From Neobacillus sp. OS1-2 (GTDB lineage Bacteria > Bacillota > Bacilli > Bacillales > Cytobacillaceae), in assembly GCF_030915505.1 (NCBI RefSeq), contig NZ_CP133265.1:2570001-2634000 (forward strand): a stretch of 64,000 nt of DNA, given 5' to 3'. Numbering within the stretch: the first letter of the stretch is position 1; the number at the start of each line of letters is the position of its first letter. Of this stretch, positions 8,022 to 17,680 are shown in pieces. The notes beneath the pieces were generated by a model. That model was not told where the DNA came from, did not search any database, and was given only the letters and a program-made list of their open reading frames with translations. A program made the position numbers and the translations under genes.

Positions 8022-10058
8022 TTAATGGGTATGGACGCTCTTTTCTTCCATCCAATAGGCTTCCCTGATATTAATCTGTTTACGAATTTTGCGGAGGACA
8101 TCGGTGTTGATTTCGCCCTCTTCATACAGATTCTGAATTTCATCCCGTTCTGCTTGAAACGCTTTTGCACGGAACTCTCTTTTCCATTCGGTGTATTGGC
8201 GAGGATCCGCGCTTTTTTTCGCAAGCTTAAATTTCATCATCATGTCATTATATTCCCCAAGAATAACCAGATAGATATGTTCATTTTCCGGAGTCATATG
8301 TTCCTTTAAATACTGAATGGCGGCTTTGGCCATGTTGACTTTTAGTTGAATCAGCTTTTTTGCCTTTAGCTGACGACCTTTAAGCCGTTCCGTATTTTTA
8401 GGAGAAAGTAGTCGTAAAAGCCTGTACAACCCCCTTTTCATTAGGGACCAAAAGAACAATCTTCGATAATGCATTCGATTTGTTACCGCCAGCCTCATTC
8501 GTTGGATATGTTCCTCCGTTACATACAAAGTATCCCGGTCAATTCGTCCAGATTTATGCAATTGTTCAACGTAATAGGCTTCCGCATCAAGGGCCTGCAT
8601 GCGAATTTCCGTTTCTGCTAATTTCAGCTTCTCGGAGTTTTCGCCCTTTGCATTTGTAAGTTGATTTCGGATTTGATTATAGGCAGTGATAACCGTTACG
8701 GCGGCCCCGCGGTTGTCATCATTCATCATTTCGCGAATCGATTGAATGGCGGCATCAATGGTTCGAAGCCTAGCCGACGTCTCCATTTCCACTTTCAACT
8801 CTTCTATATTTTCCTTTTCCGTCTTCGCAAGAATTGGCAAGAAAATACTTGCTGCTATTAGCGTAACCAATATAACGCCGGCAGCAATGAAGATGATTAA
8901 CGAGCGCTCAGGAAATGGACTACCATCCGCAAGCACATAGGGGATGGTAAAAGCACCAGCAAGAGTGACAGCTCCCCTAACGCCAGATACAGTAATAATA
9001 CTACAATATTTTATCGATGGCCTTTGGGGTTGCTTTTTAAATAGCGATCCCCACTGCAAAGCTGTCCAAACCCAAAGGAAGCGAAGCAGTAAAAGTGCGG
9101 CAGTAATAACCATAATGTATTTGCTGACCACCCAATTGTTAAACAACGGGTCTTTAATAATTTCACTTAAAACGCTGGGTATTTGCAACCCTAACAATAC
9201 AAAAACTAAGCCATTTAAAATATAGATGAGTACCGTCCATGTACTTTGGGAAACCACCTGCAGCTGCATCGCGGGCGATTGGTCGCGATCCCGGCATATG
9301 GTATGCACAATTCCTGCTGCTACTACCGATAAAATACCTGAGAGATGAAAATGCTCGATAATATAAAAAATAACAAAAGGTGTAAGGAGCTGGATTAGCA
9401 TGTGAATCGTTACATCCTCCATGCCCAACCGGCGTATGGAAATTTTTAAGCGAATAATAAGGAAAGCGAGAATGGAACCGCCCGCCAAACCACCAATGGA
9501 AATGACTAAAAAGCTCCAGCTTGCTTCTGCTAATGAAAAAGCGCCGGTTACGGTTGCGGCTACAGCAAATTTAAACGCCACTAAACCAGAGGCATCGTTC
9601 ATCAGTCCTTCCCCTTCAAGCACATGCATAATCGTTTTTGGTATCTTTACCCTGCTTGAGATGGCACCAACTGCAACAACATCCGTTGGAGAAAGAATGG
9701 CAGCCAATGCAAATGCTGCAGGTGATGGAATGGACGGGATTAACCAGTGGATTAAGTAACCAACGGCGAATACGGTAACAAATACTAAACCGAGTGCAAG
9801 TAATAAAATCGGTTTCCGTAATTTCCATAATGCCTGCCTCGAAACATTTTTTCCATCGTGAAAAAGTAAGGGGGCAATAAAGAGAACGAAGAACAGTTCA
9901 GGCTCCATCGGGATGTGAATTCCTAATGGAAGTGATACGAGCAAAACGCCCAAGGCAATTTGAATGAGCGGTACCGGTATATAGGGTGAAAAGTGATTGA
10001 TAAAACTAGATAGGCCGATGATGGCAAGTAGTAATAGAACGAGTAGAAAAAATTCCAT
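8022..10058 (-). CDS. nhaK: CPA1 Na+/H+ antiporter, NhaP/NhaK type
   Basis: A 678-residue protein with about 12 transmembrane segments in the first 410 residues, then a long charged cytoplasmic tail. Family motifs: SPTDVVAVGAISSRV, GEGLMNDASGLVAFKF and SGVRGAVTLAGAFTIPY. The length and architecture match Bacillus subtilis NhaK (YvgP). It exchanges protons for Na+ or K+ across the plasma membrane. The tail probably senses ions or pH. Monocistronic. Confidence 0.88.
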   Translation of the reverse strand: MEFFLLVLLLLAIIGLSSFINHFSPYIPVPLIQIALGVLLVSLPLGIHIPMEPELFFVLFIAPLLFHDGKNVSRQALWKLRKPILLLALGLVFVTVFAVGYLIHWLIPSIPSPAAFALAAILSPTDVVAVGAISSRVKIPKTIMHVLEGEGLMNDASGLVAFKFAVAATVTGAFSLAEASWSFLVISIGGLAGGSILAFLIIRLKISIRRLGMEDVTIHMLIQLLTPFVIFYIIEHFHLSGILSVVAAGIVHTICRDRDQSPAMQLQVVSQSTWTVLIYILNGLVFVLLGLQIPSVLSEIIKDPLFNNWVVSKYIMVITAALLLLRFLWVWTALQWGSLFKKQPQRPSIKYCSIITVSGVRGAVTLAGAFTIPYVLADGSPFPERSLIIFIAAGVILVTLIAASIFLPILAKTEKENIEELKVEMETSARLRTIDAAIQSIREMMNDDNRGAAVTVITAYNQIRNQLTNAKGENSEKLKLAETEIRMQALDAEAYYVEQLHKSGRIDRDTLYVTEEHIQRMRLAVTNRMHYRRLFFWSLMKRGLYRLLRLLSPKNTERLKGRQLKAKKLIQLKVNMAKAAIQYLKEHMTPENEHIYLVILGEYNDMMMKFKLAKKSADPRQYTEWKREFRAKAFQAERDEIQNLYEEGEINTDVLRKIRKQINIREAYWMEEKSVHTH

Positions 10059-10172
10059 GGCATAACTCCTCTCGAGTGTATTTTGTGTAATAGTCGTTAT
10101 TTTTTACACCCGTTATGTGAACTTTTTCTTGATTTTCGTTACAGGGATTTCTTTCAGTTGGAATTAATCTAC

Positions 10173-10201
10173 TTGACAATAAACCCAATTTCTTTTATCC
10201 T
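10173..10201 (+). promoter_or_regulatory. Promoter of the riboswitch-add unit
   Basis: TTGACA, 17-nt spacer, TATCCT, placed so that transcription would start just before the purine aptamer. Confidence 0.5.
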
Positions 10202-10215
10202 TCCTTTATAAATAA

Positions 10216-10333
10216 TTTCTCGTATAACTCCAATGATATGGTTTGGAGGTCTCTACCAGGAACCACTAAATTCCTGATTACGAAGAAAATACACTTTCCT
10301 GTATTTTCTTCGTAATCAGGAATTTTTTTTTTG
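10216..10333 (+). promoter_or_regulatory. Adenine-type purine riboswitch with terminator
   Basis: Aptamer features match the purine class: ATAACTCC...GATATGG...GGAGG for P2/L2, TCTCTACCAGGAACC for J2/3 and P3, and TTCCTGATTACG for P3/J3-1. The specificity base in GATTA is U, which in this class selects adenine (guanine aptamers have GACTA). The 3' half of the aptamer is also the left arm of a perfect 26-bp terminator (10268-10293 with 10300-10325) followed by a long T-run. Adenine binding would therefore prevent termination and turn the downstream gene on, like pbuE. Confidence 0.9.
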
Positions 10334-10368
10334 CATAATTTAAATAATAAAATTGGAGGTTACGACCC

Positions 10369-11364
10369 ATGAATATAGCTACATTACCTAAAATTGAACT
10401 TCACTGCCATTTAGATGGCAGTCTAAGACCGAATACAATCCTTGATATTGCGAAGAGAGAGGGAATTAAGTTACCTTCCTTTGATTTGGATGTGCTTCAA
10501 AAAGAGCTTATTGCACCGCTAGAATGTGAATCGCTAGATGAGTATTTAGAAAGATTCACGATTCCGAATCTGGTCATGCAGTCAAAGGAGAATCTAAGAC
10601 GAATAACGTTCGAGCTTTTTGAGGATGCAGCACTGGAAAATGTGAAATATATGGAAGTGAGATTTGCCCCATTGCTGCACACCGTGAAGGGTCTAGATGT
10701 GGAAGAAATTATTCAAAGTGTAATAGATGGCATGAAGGATGCTGAACATCGATATGAGATCAAAGGAAACGTAATTTTGTCATGTATGAGGACGATGTCG
10801 GCAGAGAGTGCCTTTGAGGTTGTCGAGAAGGGGAAGAAATTCCTTGGAAAAGGTGTGGCTGCCATCGACTTATGTGCATCTGAGGAAGCAGGGTTTAGCA
10901 GAAGGTTTGTCGAACCAATTGCGTTAGCAAGAGAGTATGGATACAGAGTAACCATCCATGCGGGTGAAACAGGAATTGGCGAAAATGTTTTGGAAGCAGT
11001 AGAGCTTCTAGGGGCGGAAAGAATTGGTCATGGTGTTTTTATTAAAGACTGTAAAGAGGCTTATAACCTTGTTAAGGAAAAAAATGTTACCCTCGAAATG
11101 TGCCCAACAAGTAACGTACAAACCAAGGCAGTCAATCGCTATTCTCAGCATCCGATAAATGATTTCCACAAGGATGGAATAAAGGTAACCATTAATACGG
11201 ATAACCGGACGGTATCTAATACAACGATGGAAAATGAGTGCAATATAATCTTCCGGGAATTTCACCTAGATGGAGAGGATTACCGACAAATCTACCTAAA
11301 TAGCGTAGAAGCAAGCTTTGCAGATCCGGAAACAAAAGAAAAATTGAAAACCTATTTAAAATAA
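10369..11364 (+). CDS. add: Adenosine deaminase
   Basis: A 331-residue amidohydrolase-superfamily enzyme. It shows the metal-binding HxH near the N terminus (LHCHLDGS, H12 and H14), HAGETG (H197, E200), the GHG region and NTDNR (D278). The residue after the metal aspartate is Asn rather than Asp, as in a number of bacterial Add sequences. It converts adenosine to inosine; adenine as substrate cannot be excluded. It is controlled by the adenine riboswitch directly upstream. RBS TTGGAGG. It is convergent with a purine permease. Confidence 0.9.
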   Translation: MNIATLPKIELHCHLDGSLRPNTILDIAKREGIKLPSFDLDVLQKELIAPLECESLDEYLERFTIPNLVMQSKENLRRITFELFEDAALENVKYMEVRFAPLLHTVKGLDVEEIIQSVIDGMKDAEHRYEIKGNVILSCMRTMSAESAFEVVEKGKKFLGKGVAAIDLCASEEAGFSRRFVEPIALAREYGYRVTIHAGETGIGENVLEAVELLGAERIGHGVFIKDCKEAYNLVKEKNVTLEMCPTSNVQTKAVNRYSQHPINDFHKDGIKVTINTDNRTVSNTTMENECNIIFREFHLDGEDYRQIYLNSVEASFADPETKEKLKTYLK

Positions 11365-11370
11365 CAAAAA

Positions 11371-11401
11371 AAGGAAAATGGTGCCTGACACCATTTTCCT
11401 T
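11371..11401. terminator. Bidirectional terminator containing GGTGCCTGACACC
   Basis: AAGGAAAATGGTG and CACCATTTTCCTT arms, 5-nt loop, flanked by A-run and T-run, between convergent add and the NCS2 permease. Its core belongs to the dispersed GGTGTCAGGCACC family. Confidence 0.9.
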
Positions 11402-11408
11402 TTTTTAC

Positions 11409-12710
11409 CTATCCGACTGAATGCAGCAGGAAGTTGGTTAAGAATAATATGGATATGATAAACATGGAAACGGTAAGCTGTTTTTGTTTATTTGTAAATA
11501 GCTTGACTAGCGGGTAAGCGATGAATCCGAAGGCTATTCCATCGACAATGCTATAGGTTAATGGAATCATGATAATCACGAGAAAAGCCGGAAACGCTTC
11601 GGTAAAATCCGTAAAGTCGATATTCGTTATATTTGTCAGCATTAACCCACCAATAATAATGAGAATAGGGGCGATTGCTGTATTCGGAACTAATTTAATA
11701 AAAGGCATAAAGAAAAGAGATGCTAGCATCAATATACCTGTTACCACAGAAGTTAAACCGGTTCTTCCACCTGCCGTAATACCTGCTGCTGTTTCAACCG
11801 TTGAAACAGCTGGACTTGTGCCAAAAAACCCACAAACAATGGTGGAAATGGAGACCGCTTTTAGTGACTTTCCGTTTTTTTCAGGTGCTTGCAGCATTCC
11901 GTTCACTTGGGAATGAAGCAGACCGATATTTTCAAAAACGAGTACTAAAACCAGTGAAAAGGCCGCTGCCCAAAAGGGAATAGTCGCCATTTTTCCAAAA
12001 TCAGAACTCATAAACACATCCTTGTAGTCCGCAAAGGAGATAAAGCTTGTATCCATTCCTGAAAAATGAACAATCCCAAAGAAGTAGGATATAATCGTAC
12101 CGGCTATAATGCTGATTAAGAAATTCCCCGGTACTTTCTTCAAAAATAGGAATAAAGTGAGGATTAAATTAATAATCGACGCCAGAACAATTGGTGAAGA
12201 CAAATTTCCAAGCGCTACAAAGTTTGTTGGATTCTCGACAATAATGCCACTCTTTTGCAGGCCAATGAAGGCAATAAATAAGCCTATTCCGACTGAAATC
12301 GATTCTTTTAATGATGATGGAATCGCATTTGCTAAAATACCTGCTAATTTTGTAAAGGCTACAATCACAAAAAGAATCCCTGATACGATAACGGCTGCTA
12401 AAGCTTCCATATAATTCAGCCCCATCGAACCGACAATCGTGTAGGTGAATAAGGCATTAATCCCCATTCCTGGAACGAGAATTAAAGGTGCGTTTGCGAT
12501 AAACGCAACCAACAAACAGCCAATTAGTGACGCTAGAACGGTTGCGATTATTCCGGCCTCAAGCGGTATCCCTGCATCTTGAAGAATATTGGCATTTACG
12601 GCAATAATATAGATAATGGAAAAAAATGATGTTAACCCTGCGATAACCTCCTTTTTTATGCTTGTTCCGTGCTGTTTAAGTTTGAAAACTCCCCTCATAT
12701 TTGTAATCAC
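11409..12710 (-). CDS. NCS2 family purine permease (AzgA/PbuG type)
   Basis: A 433-residue protein with 12-14 hydrophobic segments. It has the AzgA-type landmarks PGMGINALFTYT, FENIGLLHSQVNG and GTSPAVSTVETAAGITAGGRTG (in two parts around residues 290-315). It takes up adenine, hypoxanthine or guanine by proton symport. It lies convergent to adenosine deaminase, so both genes handle purine salvage. No purine aptamer was found upstream of it. The GTG start has GGGAGAGGG about 12 nt upstream, and an in-frame ATG four codons later lacks an RBS. Confidence 0.88.
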   Translation of the reverse strand: MITNMRGVFKLKQHGTSIKKEVIAGLTSFFSIIYIIAVNANILQDAGIPLEAGIIATVLASLIGCLLVAFIANAPLILVPGMGINALFTYTIVGSMGLNYMEALAAVIVSGILFVIVAFTKLAGILANAIPSSLKESISVGIGLFIAFIGLQKSGIIVENPTNFVALGNLSSPIVLASIINLILTLFLFLKKVPGNFLISIIAGTIISYFFGIVHFSGMDTSFISFADYKDVFMSSDFGKMATIPFWAAAFSLVLVLVFENIGLLHSQVNGMLQAPEKNGKSLKAVSISTIVCGFFGTSPAVSTVETAAGITAGGRTGLTSVVTGILMLASLFFMPFIKLVPNTAIAPILIIIGGLMLTNITNIDFTDFTEAFPAFLVIIMIPLTYSIVDGIAFGFIAYPLVKLFTNKQKQLTVSMFIISILFLTNFLLHSVG

Positions 12711-12939
12711 ACACTTTCGTGTATCCCTCTCCCACCCGCATTAAGCTAATGTTTCGATTCAACTTATGCCGGAAATCATTATATCACAGAAACGGCTCAA
12801 GGAAGGATAGGAAATCGCAGGGAGATCGGAATCATTTTGTCAGGTGATTCGGAAAGAAGAGTACCCTCCTTGAAAAAATGTGTATACATTTTTACTGATT
12901 TACGTTATTCTAATTATTACAAATTATTAAGAAAATGCG

Positions 12940-13172
12940 TTGATAGGTTTTTAGTAGTCTTTTTATCCCTGTTTTAGAGAGCTAGTGGCCGGTGAAAACT
13001 AGTACCAAATAGAAAGATGAAATTCATGCCTGGAGTATCTTTTTCGACCAGTGGAAGGGAAAGACGGTTTGTCCTCGATACGGACAGCAAAGTGGAGAAT
13101 GGGGCAGCCGATTCTCAATTAGGGTGGTACCGCGATATAGTCGTCCCTACGTTTAGACGTAGGACGGCTTTT
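12940..13172 (+). promoter_or_regulatory. T-box leader
   Basis: The T-box core AGGGTGGTACCGCG (13121-13134) is intact and followed by a terminator (CGTCCCTACG/CGTAGGACG then T-runs). Stem I elements are visible: AGTA at 12953-12956 and a distal stem CTAGT...ACTAG with loop GGTGAAA. The specifier lies in GAAATTCATGCCTGGAGT (13018-13035): TTC (Phe) or CAT (His) fit the rule that a purine follows; the sequence alone does not decide. Uncharged tRNA would promote readthrough into the transporter gene. Confidence 0.9.
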
Positions 13173-13208
13173 TTGTTTTTTTAAGAATGTTAGGAAAGAG
13201 GGAATAAG

Positions 13209-14549
13209 TTGAAAAATACGGAGCAATGGTCATCTAAGATTGGGTTTATTTTAGCAGCAGGCGGTTCCGCCATTGGACTGGGGGCGATATGGAAGTTTCC
13301 TTATATTGCCGGAGTAAGCGGTGGAGGGGCATTCTTTTTTATCTTTATCCTATTTACTTTATTTTTGGGCTTGCCCTTGCTGATAGCTGAATTCGTAGTA
13401 GGAAGGAAAACGCAGAGGAACGCCATAGAAGCGTATAAAGAACTTGCGCCGCATTCCAAGTGGCATTGGATTGGGTATTTAGGAATTGTCACCTGTTTTA
13501 TTTTGCTTTCATTTTATAGTGTCATCGGCGGGTGGATTATTAGTTATATATGGAAAGCTGTTTCCGGTCAGTTGAATGGGCTCGATCAGACGGGATATGC
13601 ACAGTTGTTCGGTGAAACGATTTCAAAGCCAATAACTAGCGTCGGGGTGCAGTTGATCTTTATGCTCCTTACGATTGTCGTCGTGGCAAAAGGTGTTCAA
13701 AAAGGAATTGAAAAAGCGAGTCAGATCATGATGCCAGTTCTTTTTATCCTTTTTATTGTCCTAATTATACGCTCCTTGTCACTAGACGGTGCGATGGAGG
13801 GTGTTACCTTTTTATTTAAGCCGGACTTCGGGCAAATCACACCGGAAACCATCCTTTTTGCCTTAGGCCAATCCTTTTTTGCCTTGAGTGTCGGTGTCTC
13901 GGTGATGGTGACGTATAGCTCCTATTTATCGAAGGAGGAGAGTCTCTTTCGTTCTGCTTTTTCGATTGTTGGAATGAACATTTTTATCATTGTTTTATCA
14001 GGTCTTGCGATTTTCCCAGCCGTGTTTTCATTTGGATTAAAGCCTGATGCCGGGCCTGTTTTACTTTTTAACGTATTACCAAATGTGTTTAATCAAATGC
14101 CGTTTGGAATGTTCTTTTTTGTTGCTTTCCTCGTTTTATTCTTATTTGCAGCTCTAACATCAGCCTTTTCCATGCTGGAAATTATTGTTTCAGTTATCGC
14201 AAAGGGTGAGAACAAGAAAAGGGCAAAGTGGTCGTGGATCATGGGGCTAGCCATCTTCATTTTTGGGATCCCTTCCGCACTATCCTATGGTGTTTTAAGT
14301 GATGTTCAAGTGTTTGGCAAGACGATCTTTGATGCGGCGGATTATCTAGTTAGTAACGTATTAATGCCGATCGGTGCACTGTTGATCTCGATATTTGTGC
14401 CGCTAAAAATTAAAAAATCTGCACTATATGAAGAATTAGCATTAGGAGGAGGAGTATCCTTTGGCATGTTTCAAGCCTGGTTCTTCCTCATTCGCTATGT
14501 AGCACCCATCGCTATTTTGTTTGTTTGCTACCATGTTATTAGAGGATAA
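13209..14549 (+). CDS. Na+-dependent amino acid transporter, NSS (SNF) family
   Basis: A 446-residue protein with about 11 transmembrane segments. TM1 carries the unwound Na+/substrate motif ([13 protein letters not shown], about residues 23-35). The length matches bacterial NSS members such as MhsT and TnaT, which import hydrophobic or aromatic amino acids with Na+. The T-box leader directly upstream makes import of a proteinogenic amino acid likely. The start is a TTG with AGGAAAGAGGG upstream. Confidence 0.88.
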   Translation: MKNTEQWSSKIGFILAAGGSAIGLGAIWKFPYIAGVSGGGAFFFIFILFTLFLGLPLLIAEFVVGRKTQRNAIEAYKELAPHSKWHWIGYLGIVTCFILLSFYSVIGGWIISYIWKAVSGQLNGLDQTGYAQLFGETISKPITSVGVQLIFMLLTIVVVAKGVQKGIEKASQIMMPVLFILFIVLIIRSLSLDGAMEGVTFLFKPDFGQITPETILFALGQSFFALSVGVSVMVTYSSYLSKEESLFRSAFSIVGMNIFIIVLSGLAIFPAVFSFGLKPDAGPVLLFNVLPNVFNQMPFGMFFFVAFLVLFLFAALTSAFSMLEIIVSVIAKGENKKRAKWSWIMGLAIFIFGIPSALSYGVLSDVQVFGKTIFDAADYLVSNVLMPIGALLISIFVPLKIKKSALYEELALGGGVSFGMFQAWFFLIRYVAPIAILFVCYHVIRG

Positions 14550-14592
14550 GGTGACAGGCACCATTAATAATACGATGGTGGTAGAAAGGGTG

Positions 14593-14618
14593 ACAGGCAC
14601 CATTTATGGTGCCTGTCT
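14593..14618. terminator. Terminator hairpin of the GACAGGCACCAT family
   Basis: Perfect 12-bp arms GACAGGCACCAT and ATGGTGCCTGTC with a 2-nt loop, between convergent NSS and GNAT genes; a single half (GGTGACAGGCACCATT) lies at 14551-14566. Confidence 0.75.
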
Positions 14619-14627
14619 AGTGTTTTC

Positions 14628-15422
14628 TTATCCGCGGTACATGGTCCACCTTCCGATATCCTTAAAACCAAGTCGCTTATAGATGCGGCCTGCTTCAGGG
14701 TTATCGTAAAAGAGGCAGAGAGTTTTGCCTTCGTCTAGGACATCCTGAAATAGGTTTTGCATGATTGCTGTTGCCAAGCCTTGACGGCGAAACTCCTTAC
14801 GGGTGCAGACACCGACGATCATAGCGGACATGGAAGTTTCCGCTGTTGTTGAAACACATGAAGTCATGACATCGTGATCAACAGTAAAATAGGTTCTTGC
14901 TGTATGGGATTCCATTGATTGAACTAAAATATCCCGTGCATCACTTCTAATAGGAAATTCTTCAATCGATTCGCGAAGTTCAATGATTTGATCGACATCC
15001 TCGATCGTAGCCTTTTTAATCGTGGTGGACTGATCCACGGTACTAAGGAATTCATCCGTCAGACACTCTGCAAAGAATGTTACCTGTTTCTTACCAAGCT
15101 GTAGGTCAGCGAAGGCTTCGAATTTCTCCACTATATCAGACTTTCCCGATAATAAAACCGGCTTTTTGTACCGTTTCATAATTGAAACAAAGCCCTCCAA
15201 ATCAAATTCTCCTTTACCATATGGAATAAAGGATTGATGAAATCTTAGAAGAACGGCCTTGATTGTGTTATTCAGCTCATCAAACTCAGCCCAAATTTCC
15301 TGGAATTCAGAAGAGTACCCGAATACTTCTAAATCGCCAATAATAAATAGATTAATAGACGGCTCCTCACTTAAAAAAGCGAGAACCTGCTCATGATCTT
15401 GCTTTGTAAGCTTTCTAATCAC
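14628..15422 (-). CDS. GNAT family N-acetyltransferase
   Basis: A 264-residue protein. The C-terminal GNAT domain has the acetyl-CoA motif VGVCTRKEFRRQGLATAIM (motif A, R/Q-x-x-G-x-G/A) and FYDNPEAGRIYKRLGF near the end. The N-terminal half resembles a second, degenerate GNAT fold. The GTG start is chosen because AAGGGGGG precedes it by 6-7 nt; a longer frame upstream lacks an RBS. The acceptor substrate is unknown. Confidence 0.82.
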   Translation of the reverse strand: MIRKLTKQDHEQVLAFLSEEPSINLFIIGDLEVFGYSSEFQEIWAEFDELNNTIKAVLLRFHQSFIPYGKGEFDLEGFVSIMKRYKKPVLLSGKSDIVEKFEAFADLQLGKKQVTFFAECLTDEFLSTVDQSTTIKKATIEDVDQIIELRESIEEFPIRSDARDILVQSMESHTARTYFTVDHDVMTSCVSTTAETSMSAMIVGVCTRKEFRRQGLATAIMQNLFQDVLDEGKTLCLFYDNPEAGRIYKRLGFKDIGRWTMYRG

Positions 15423-15530
15423 AGTACATCCCCCCTTGCTATTAAATAGAATATACACACAATTAAAAAATTTCAAGTTCCAATTCCAGAAAGTAACACA
15501 TAGGCAGTAGTAAGGGTGTCAGGCACCATT

Positions 15531-15547
15531 AGTTTCCTTAAATTTAA
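15531..15547. promoter_or_regulatory. Possible MntR-like half-conserved site
   Basis: AGTTTCCTTAAATTTAA; its complement ends in TTAAGGAAACT, identical to the right part of the MntR consensus as I recall it, while the left half is poor. It lies about 80 nt upstream of the CDF gene. Known family regulation: Bacillus subtilis MntR activates the Mn-exporting CDF genes mneP and mneS. Confidence 0.3.
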
Positions 15548-15623
15548 CGATGCAATAAGGTTGCGCTAGACCCACCCATATTTGTGATATCATAGGGATG
15601 TACAGTGGTGGGAGGCAAGAAGG

Positions 15624-16493
15624 ATGGATACTGAAAAATATCAAAATCTTAAGCTTGGTGAACGTGGCGCAATCATAAGTATGCTTGCCTACATATGTCT
15701 TTCCATTATTAAACTAGCGATTGGGTATATAAGTGATTCTGCTGCATTAAAAGCAGATGGATTAAACAATACAACCGACATCATTGCTTCTTTTGCGGTA
15801 TTTGTTGGACTTAAGCTTTCCCGAAGACCCCCCGATGGTGATCATGGATATGGTCATTGGAAAAGTGAAACGATTGCCTCCATGATCGCCTCTTTTATTA
15901 TGTTGGCCGTCGGTATACAGGTATTTGAGGATGGCTTTACCTCTATATTCCACGGCGGAAAAGAGTCCCCGGACATGCTGGCTGCCTATACAGGGCTTTT
16001 TTCAGCCATCGTCATGTATTTTGTTTATCGCTATAATAAAAAACTGGCTGCCAAAATTAAGAGTAAATCCGTGCTAGCTGCCGCTAAAGACAATATATCT
16101 GACGCATGGGTTAGTATAGGAACAGCCACTGGTATATTTGGTGCCCAATTAAATATGCCTTGGATGGACACTGTTACAGCTATGCTTGTAGGAGTAATAA
16201 TTTGTAAAACAGCTTGGGATATCTTTAAGGACACGTCTCATGATCTTTCGGACGGATTCGATGAAGATAAAATTCATCTTTATCAAGAAGTCATTACAAA
16301 AGTAGATGGTGTGAAAGGAATAAAAGATATTAAAGGAAGAAACTATGGTAGTAACGAGGTCATTGATGTTGTGATCCTTGTTCAATCGACCATAGATATT
16401 CGTGCCGCCCATGATATCGCGACACATGTGGAGAAAGTCATGATGAAAGATTACGGAGTCTACGATGTTCATGTACACGTCGAGCCAATTTAA
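15624..16493 (+). CDS. Cation diffusion facilitator, MneP/MneS-like
   Basis: A 289-residue CDF protein with six predicted membrane spans. The metal-site signatures are SDSAALKADGLNNTTD (TM2) and HGYGHWKSE, and there is a cytoplasmic C-terminal dimerisation domain ending in HVHVEP. The ADGLNNTTD pattern is the one seen in Bacillus Mn2+ exporters of the MneP/MneS (YdfM/YeaB) type. It probably exports Mn2+ in exchange for protons. RBS GGGAGG. Monocistronic. Confidence 0.85.
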   Translation: MDTEKYQNLKLGERGAIISMLAYICLSIIKLAIGYISDSAALKADGLNNTTDIIASFAVFVGLKLSRRPPDGDHGYGHWKSETIASMIASFIMLAVGIQVFEDGFTSIFHGGKESPDMLAAYTGLFSAIVMYFVYRYNKKLAAKIKSKSVLAAAKDNISDAWVSIGTATGIFGAQLNMPWMDTVTAMLVGVIICKTAWDIFKDTSHDLSDGFDEDKIHLYQEVITKVDGVKGIKDIKGRNYGSNEVIDVVILVQSTIDIRAAHDIATHVEKVMMKDYGVYDVHVHVEPI

Positions 16494-16606
16494 TTTCCCT
16501 GGTGGCTTATGAAGCATTTTTCAAAAACAGCTCTCGCTCAACTAGCATTGAAACTAATTCTGTCTTTATCCGTATAAATAGAACATGATTAAAAGGAGAG
16601 TGTGTA

Positions 16607-16996
16607 ATGTTCCTAGCAGAACTTTACCAAGAGGAAAGAGAAGCGTTTCTTGAGTTGGCTGCATTGATAGCCAAAGTTGATGGGAACCTATCTGTATATG
16701 AAAATTCCTTTCTTACCAAATATAAAAAGGAAATGGACCTTGAGAATTATAAAATAAAGAATCTTGCCATGGAAGATATTCTTAAGATATTTAAAACGGA
16801 ACGATCCAAAAATATTGTCTTAGCTGAACTCTTTCAACTAATCTATTCGGATGGGGTTTTTGCTGTACAAGAAAGCGAATCTGTTCAAAAAATAAAATCG
16901 CTCTTCGGATTTGATTCAAGTGAATTTGGAAGTTTCAAGGATTGGATTGTGAAGATAAAGGAATTATCGGCACAGCAGGGGAAAAATGATCAATAG
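16607..16996 (+). CDS. TerB-like tellurite-resistance-fold protein
   Basis: A 129-residue, all-helical, acidic protein. The repeated pattern LAALIAKVDGNLSVYE and LIYSDGVFAVQE resembles the paired Asp-Gly motifs of the TerB-like fold. The function of this family in Bacillus is unknown. It overlaps or abuts the next gene, so the two form an operon. RBS AAGGAGA. Confidence 0.55.
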   Translation: MFLAELYQEEREAFLELAALIAKVDGNLSVYENSFLTKYKKEMDLENYKIKNLAMEDILKIFKTERSKNIVLAELFQLIYSDGVFAVQESESVQKIKSLFGFDSSEFGSFKDWIVKIKELSAQQGKNDQ

Positions 16997-17024
16997 GAAA
17001 TCTATTACTTCTAGGAGCAAACAA

Positions 17025-17675
17025 ATGGATACAAAAGAGAAATCATTAGTAAATTATTACTATCATAAGTTAATGAATAATACGTTTGATGAGAAGGATA
17101 TCTATGCCTTTTTGCCATTAATCCGTCATCGGAATAAAGAGATTCACTGCATCAATGAGCTGGCAGATTTTGTTGCGCAGCGGGAACGGTATCAAGGGTA
17201 TATCAAGGACCATCTTTTTGAGACGAGGAAAAAGTTTTCAAACCTCGGAAAGACAAACTCAGCCCTTCGGATTGAAGATGTATTTTCATTTAAGGAAATG
17301 AAAAACGGCATAAACAAAGCTTTGGAGGACTGGCAGTTAACCGGTCTGACAAACGAAAAAATGAATGATCTAATCACATGTCTTATTTCCATCCTCCAGC
17401 AGATCCCCATTATTGATGGTGACAGGGAAATTGGAAAGCTCTTTTTTGCCATTTCTAGTAAACAGATGATACTTATGGCCGAAATAGAGGTTACTCAAAA
17501 TCTTTTTAAGAAAACTAACGCTGTATTCCCAGTCCTGACTGCCAATAACCACTATTTAGATATCAAAAAGCAGGATCGCTTCGATACTCCTTATTTGTTC
17601 GCAGATAAGGTGGTTGAAATCACTCACCATGAAGGAAAACTGGAGTTAATTGTCCCCGATTCATTTTCCTTTTAA
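17025..17675 (+). CDS. Hypothetical protein
   Basis: Not recognised. A 216-residue soluble protein, helix-rich and charged, with no signal peptide or membrane span. The chosen ATG has TAGGAG 7 nt upstream; an alternative ATG 13 codons earlier overlaps the end of the preceding TerB-like gene. It is probably co-transcribed and co-translated with it. No catalytic motif is visible. Confidence 0.6.
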   Translation: MDTKEKSLVNYYYHKLMNNTFDEKDIYAFLPLIRHRNKEIHCINELADFVAQRERYQGYIKDHLFETRKKFSNLGKTNSALRIEDVFSFKEMKNGINKALEDWQLTGLTNEKMNDLITCLISILQQIPIIDGDREIGKLFFAISSKQMILMAEIEVTQNLFKKTNAVFPVLTANNHYLDIKKQDRFDTPYLFADKVVEITHHEGKLELIVPDSFSF

Positions 17676-17680
17676 ACAAA

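Noticed and set aside
8025-10058. Numerous plus-strand ORFs antisense to the Na+/H+ antiporter
   Set aside because: Shadows without ribosome sites; the minus-strand frame carries the full family motifs.
12711-12790. Purine riboswitch upstream of the NCS2 permease
   Set aside because: Searched for the TCTCTACC and GATATGG elements on the minus strand; they are absent.
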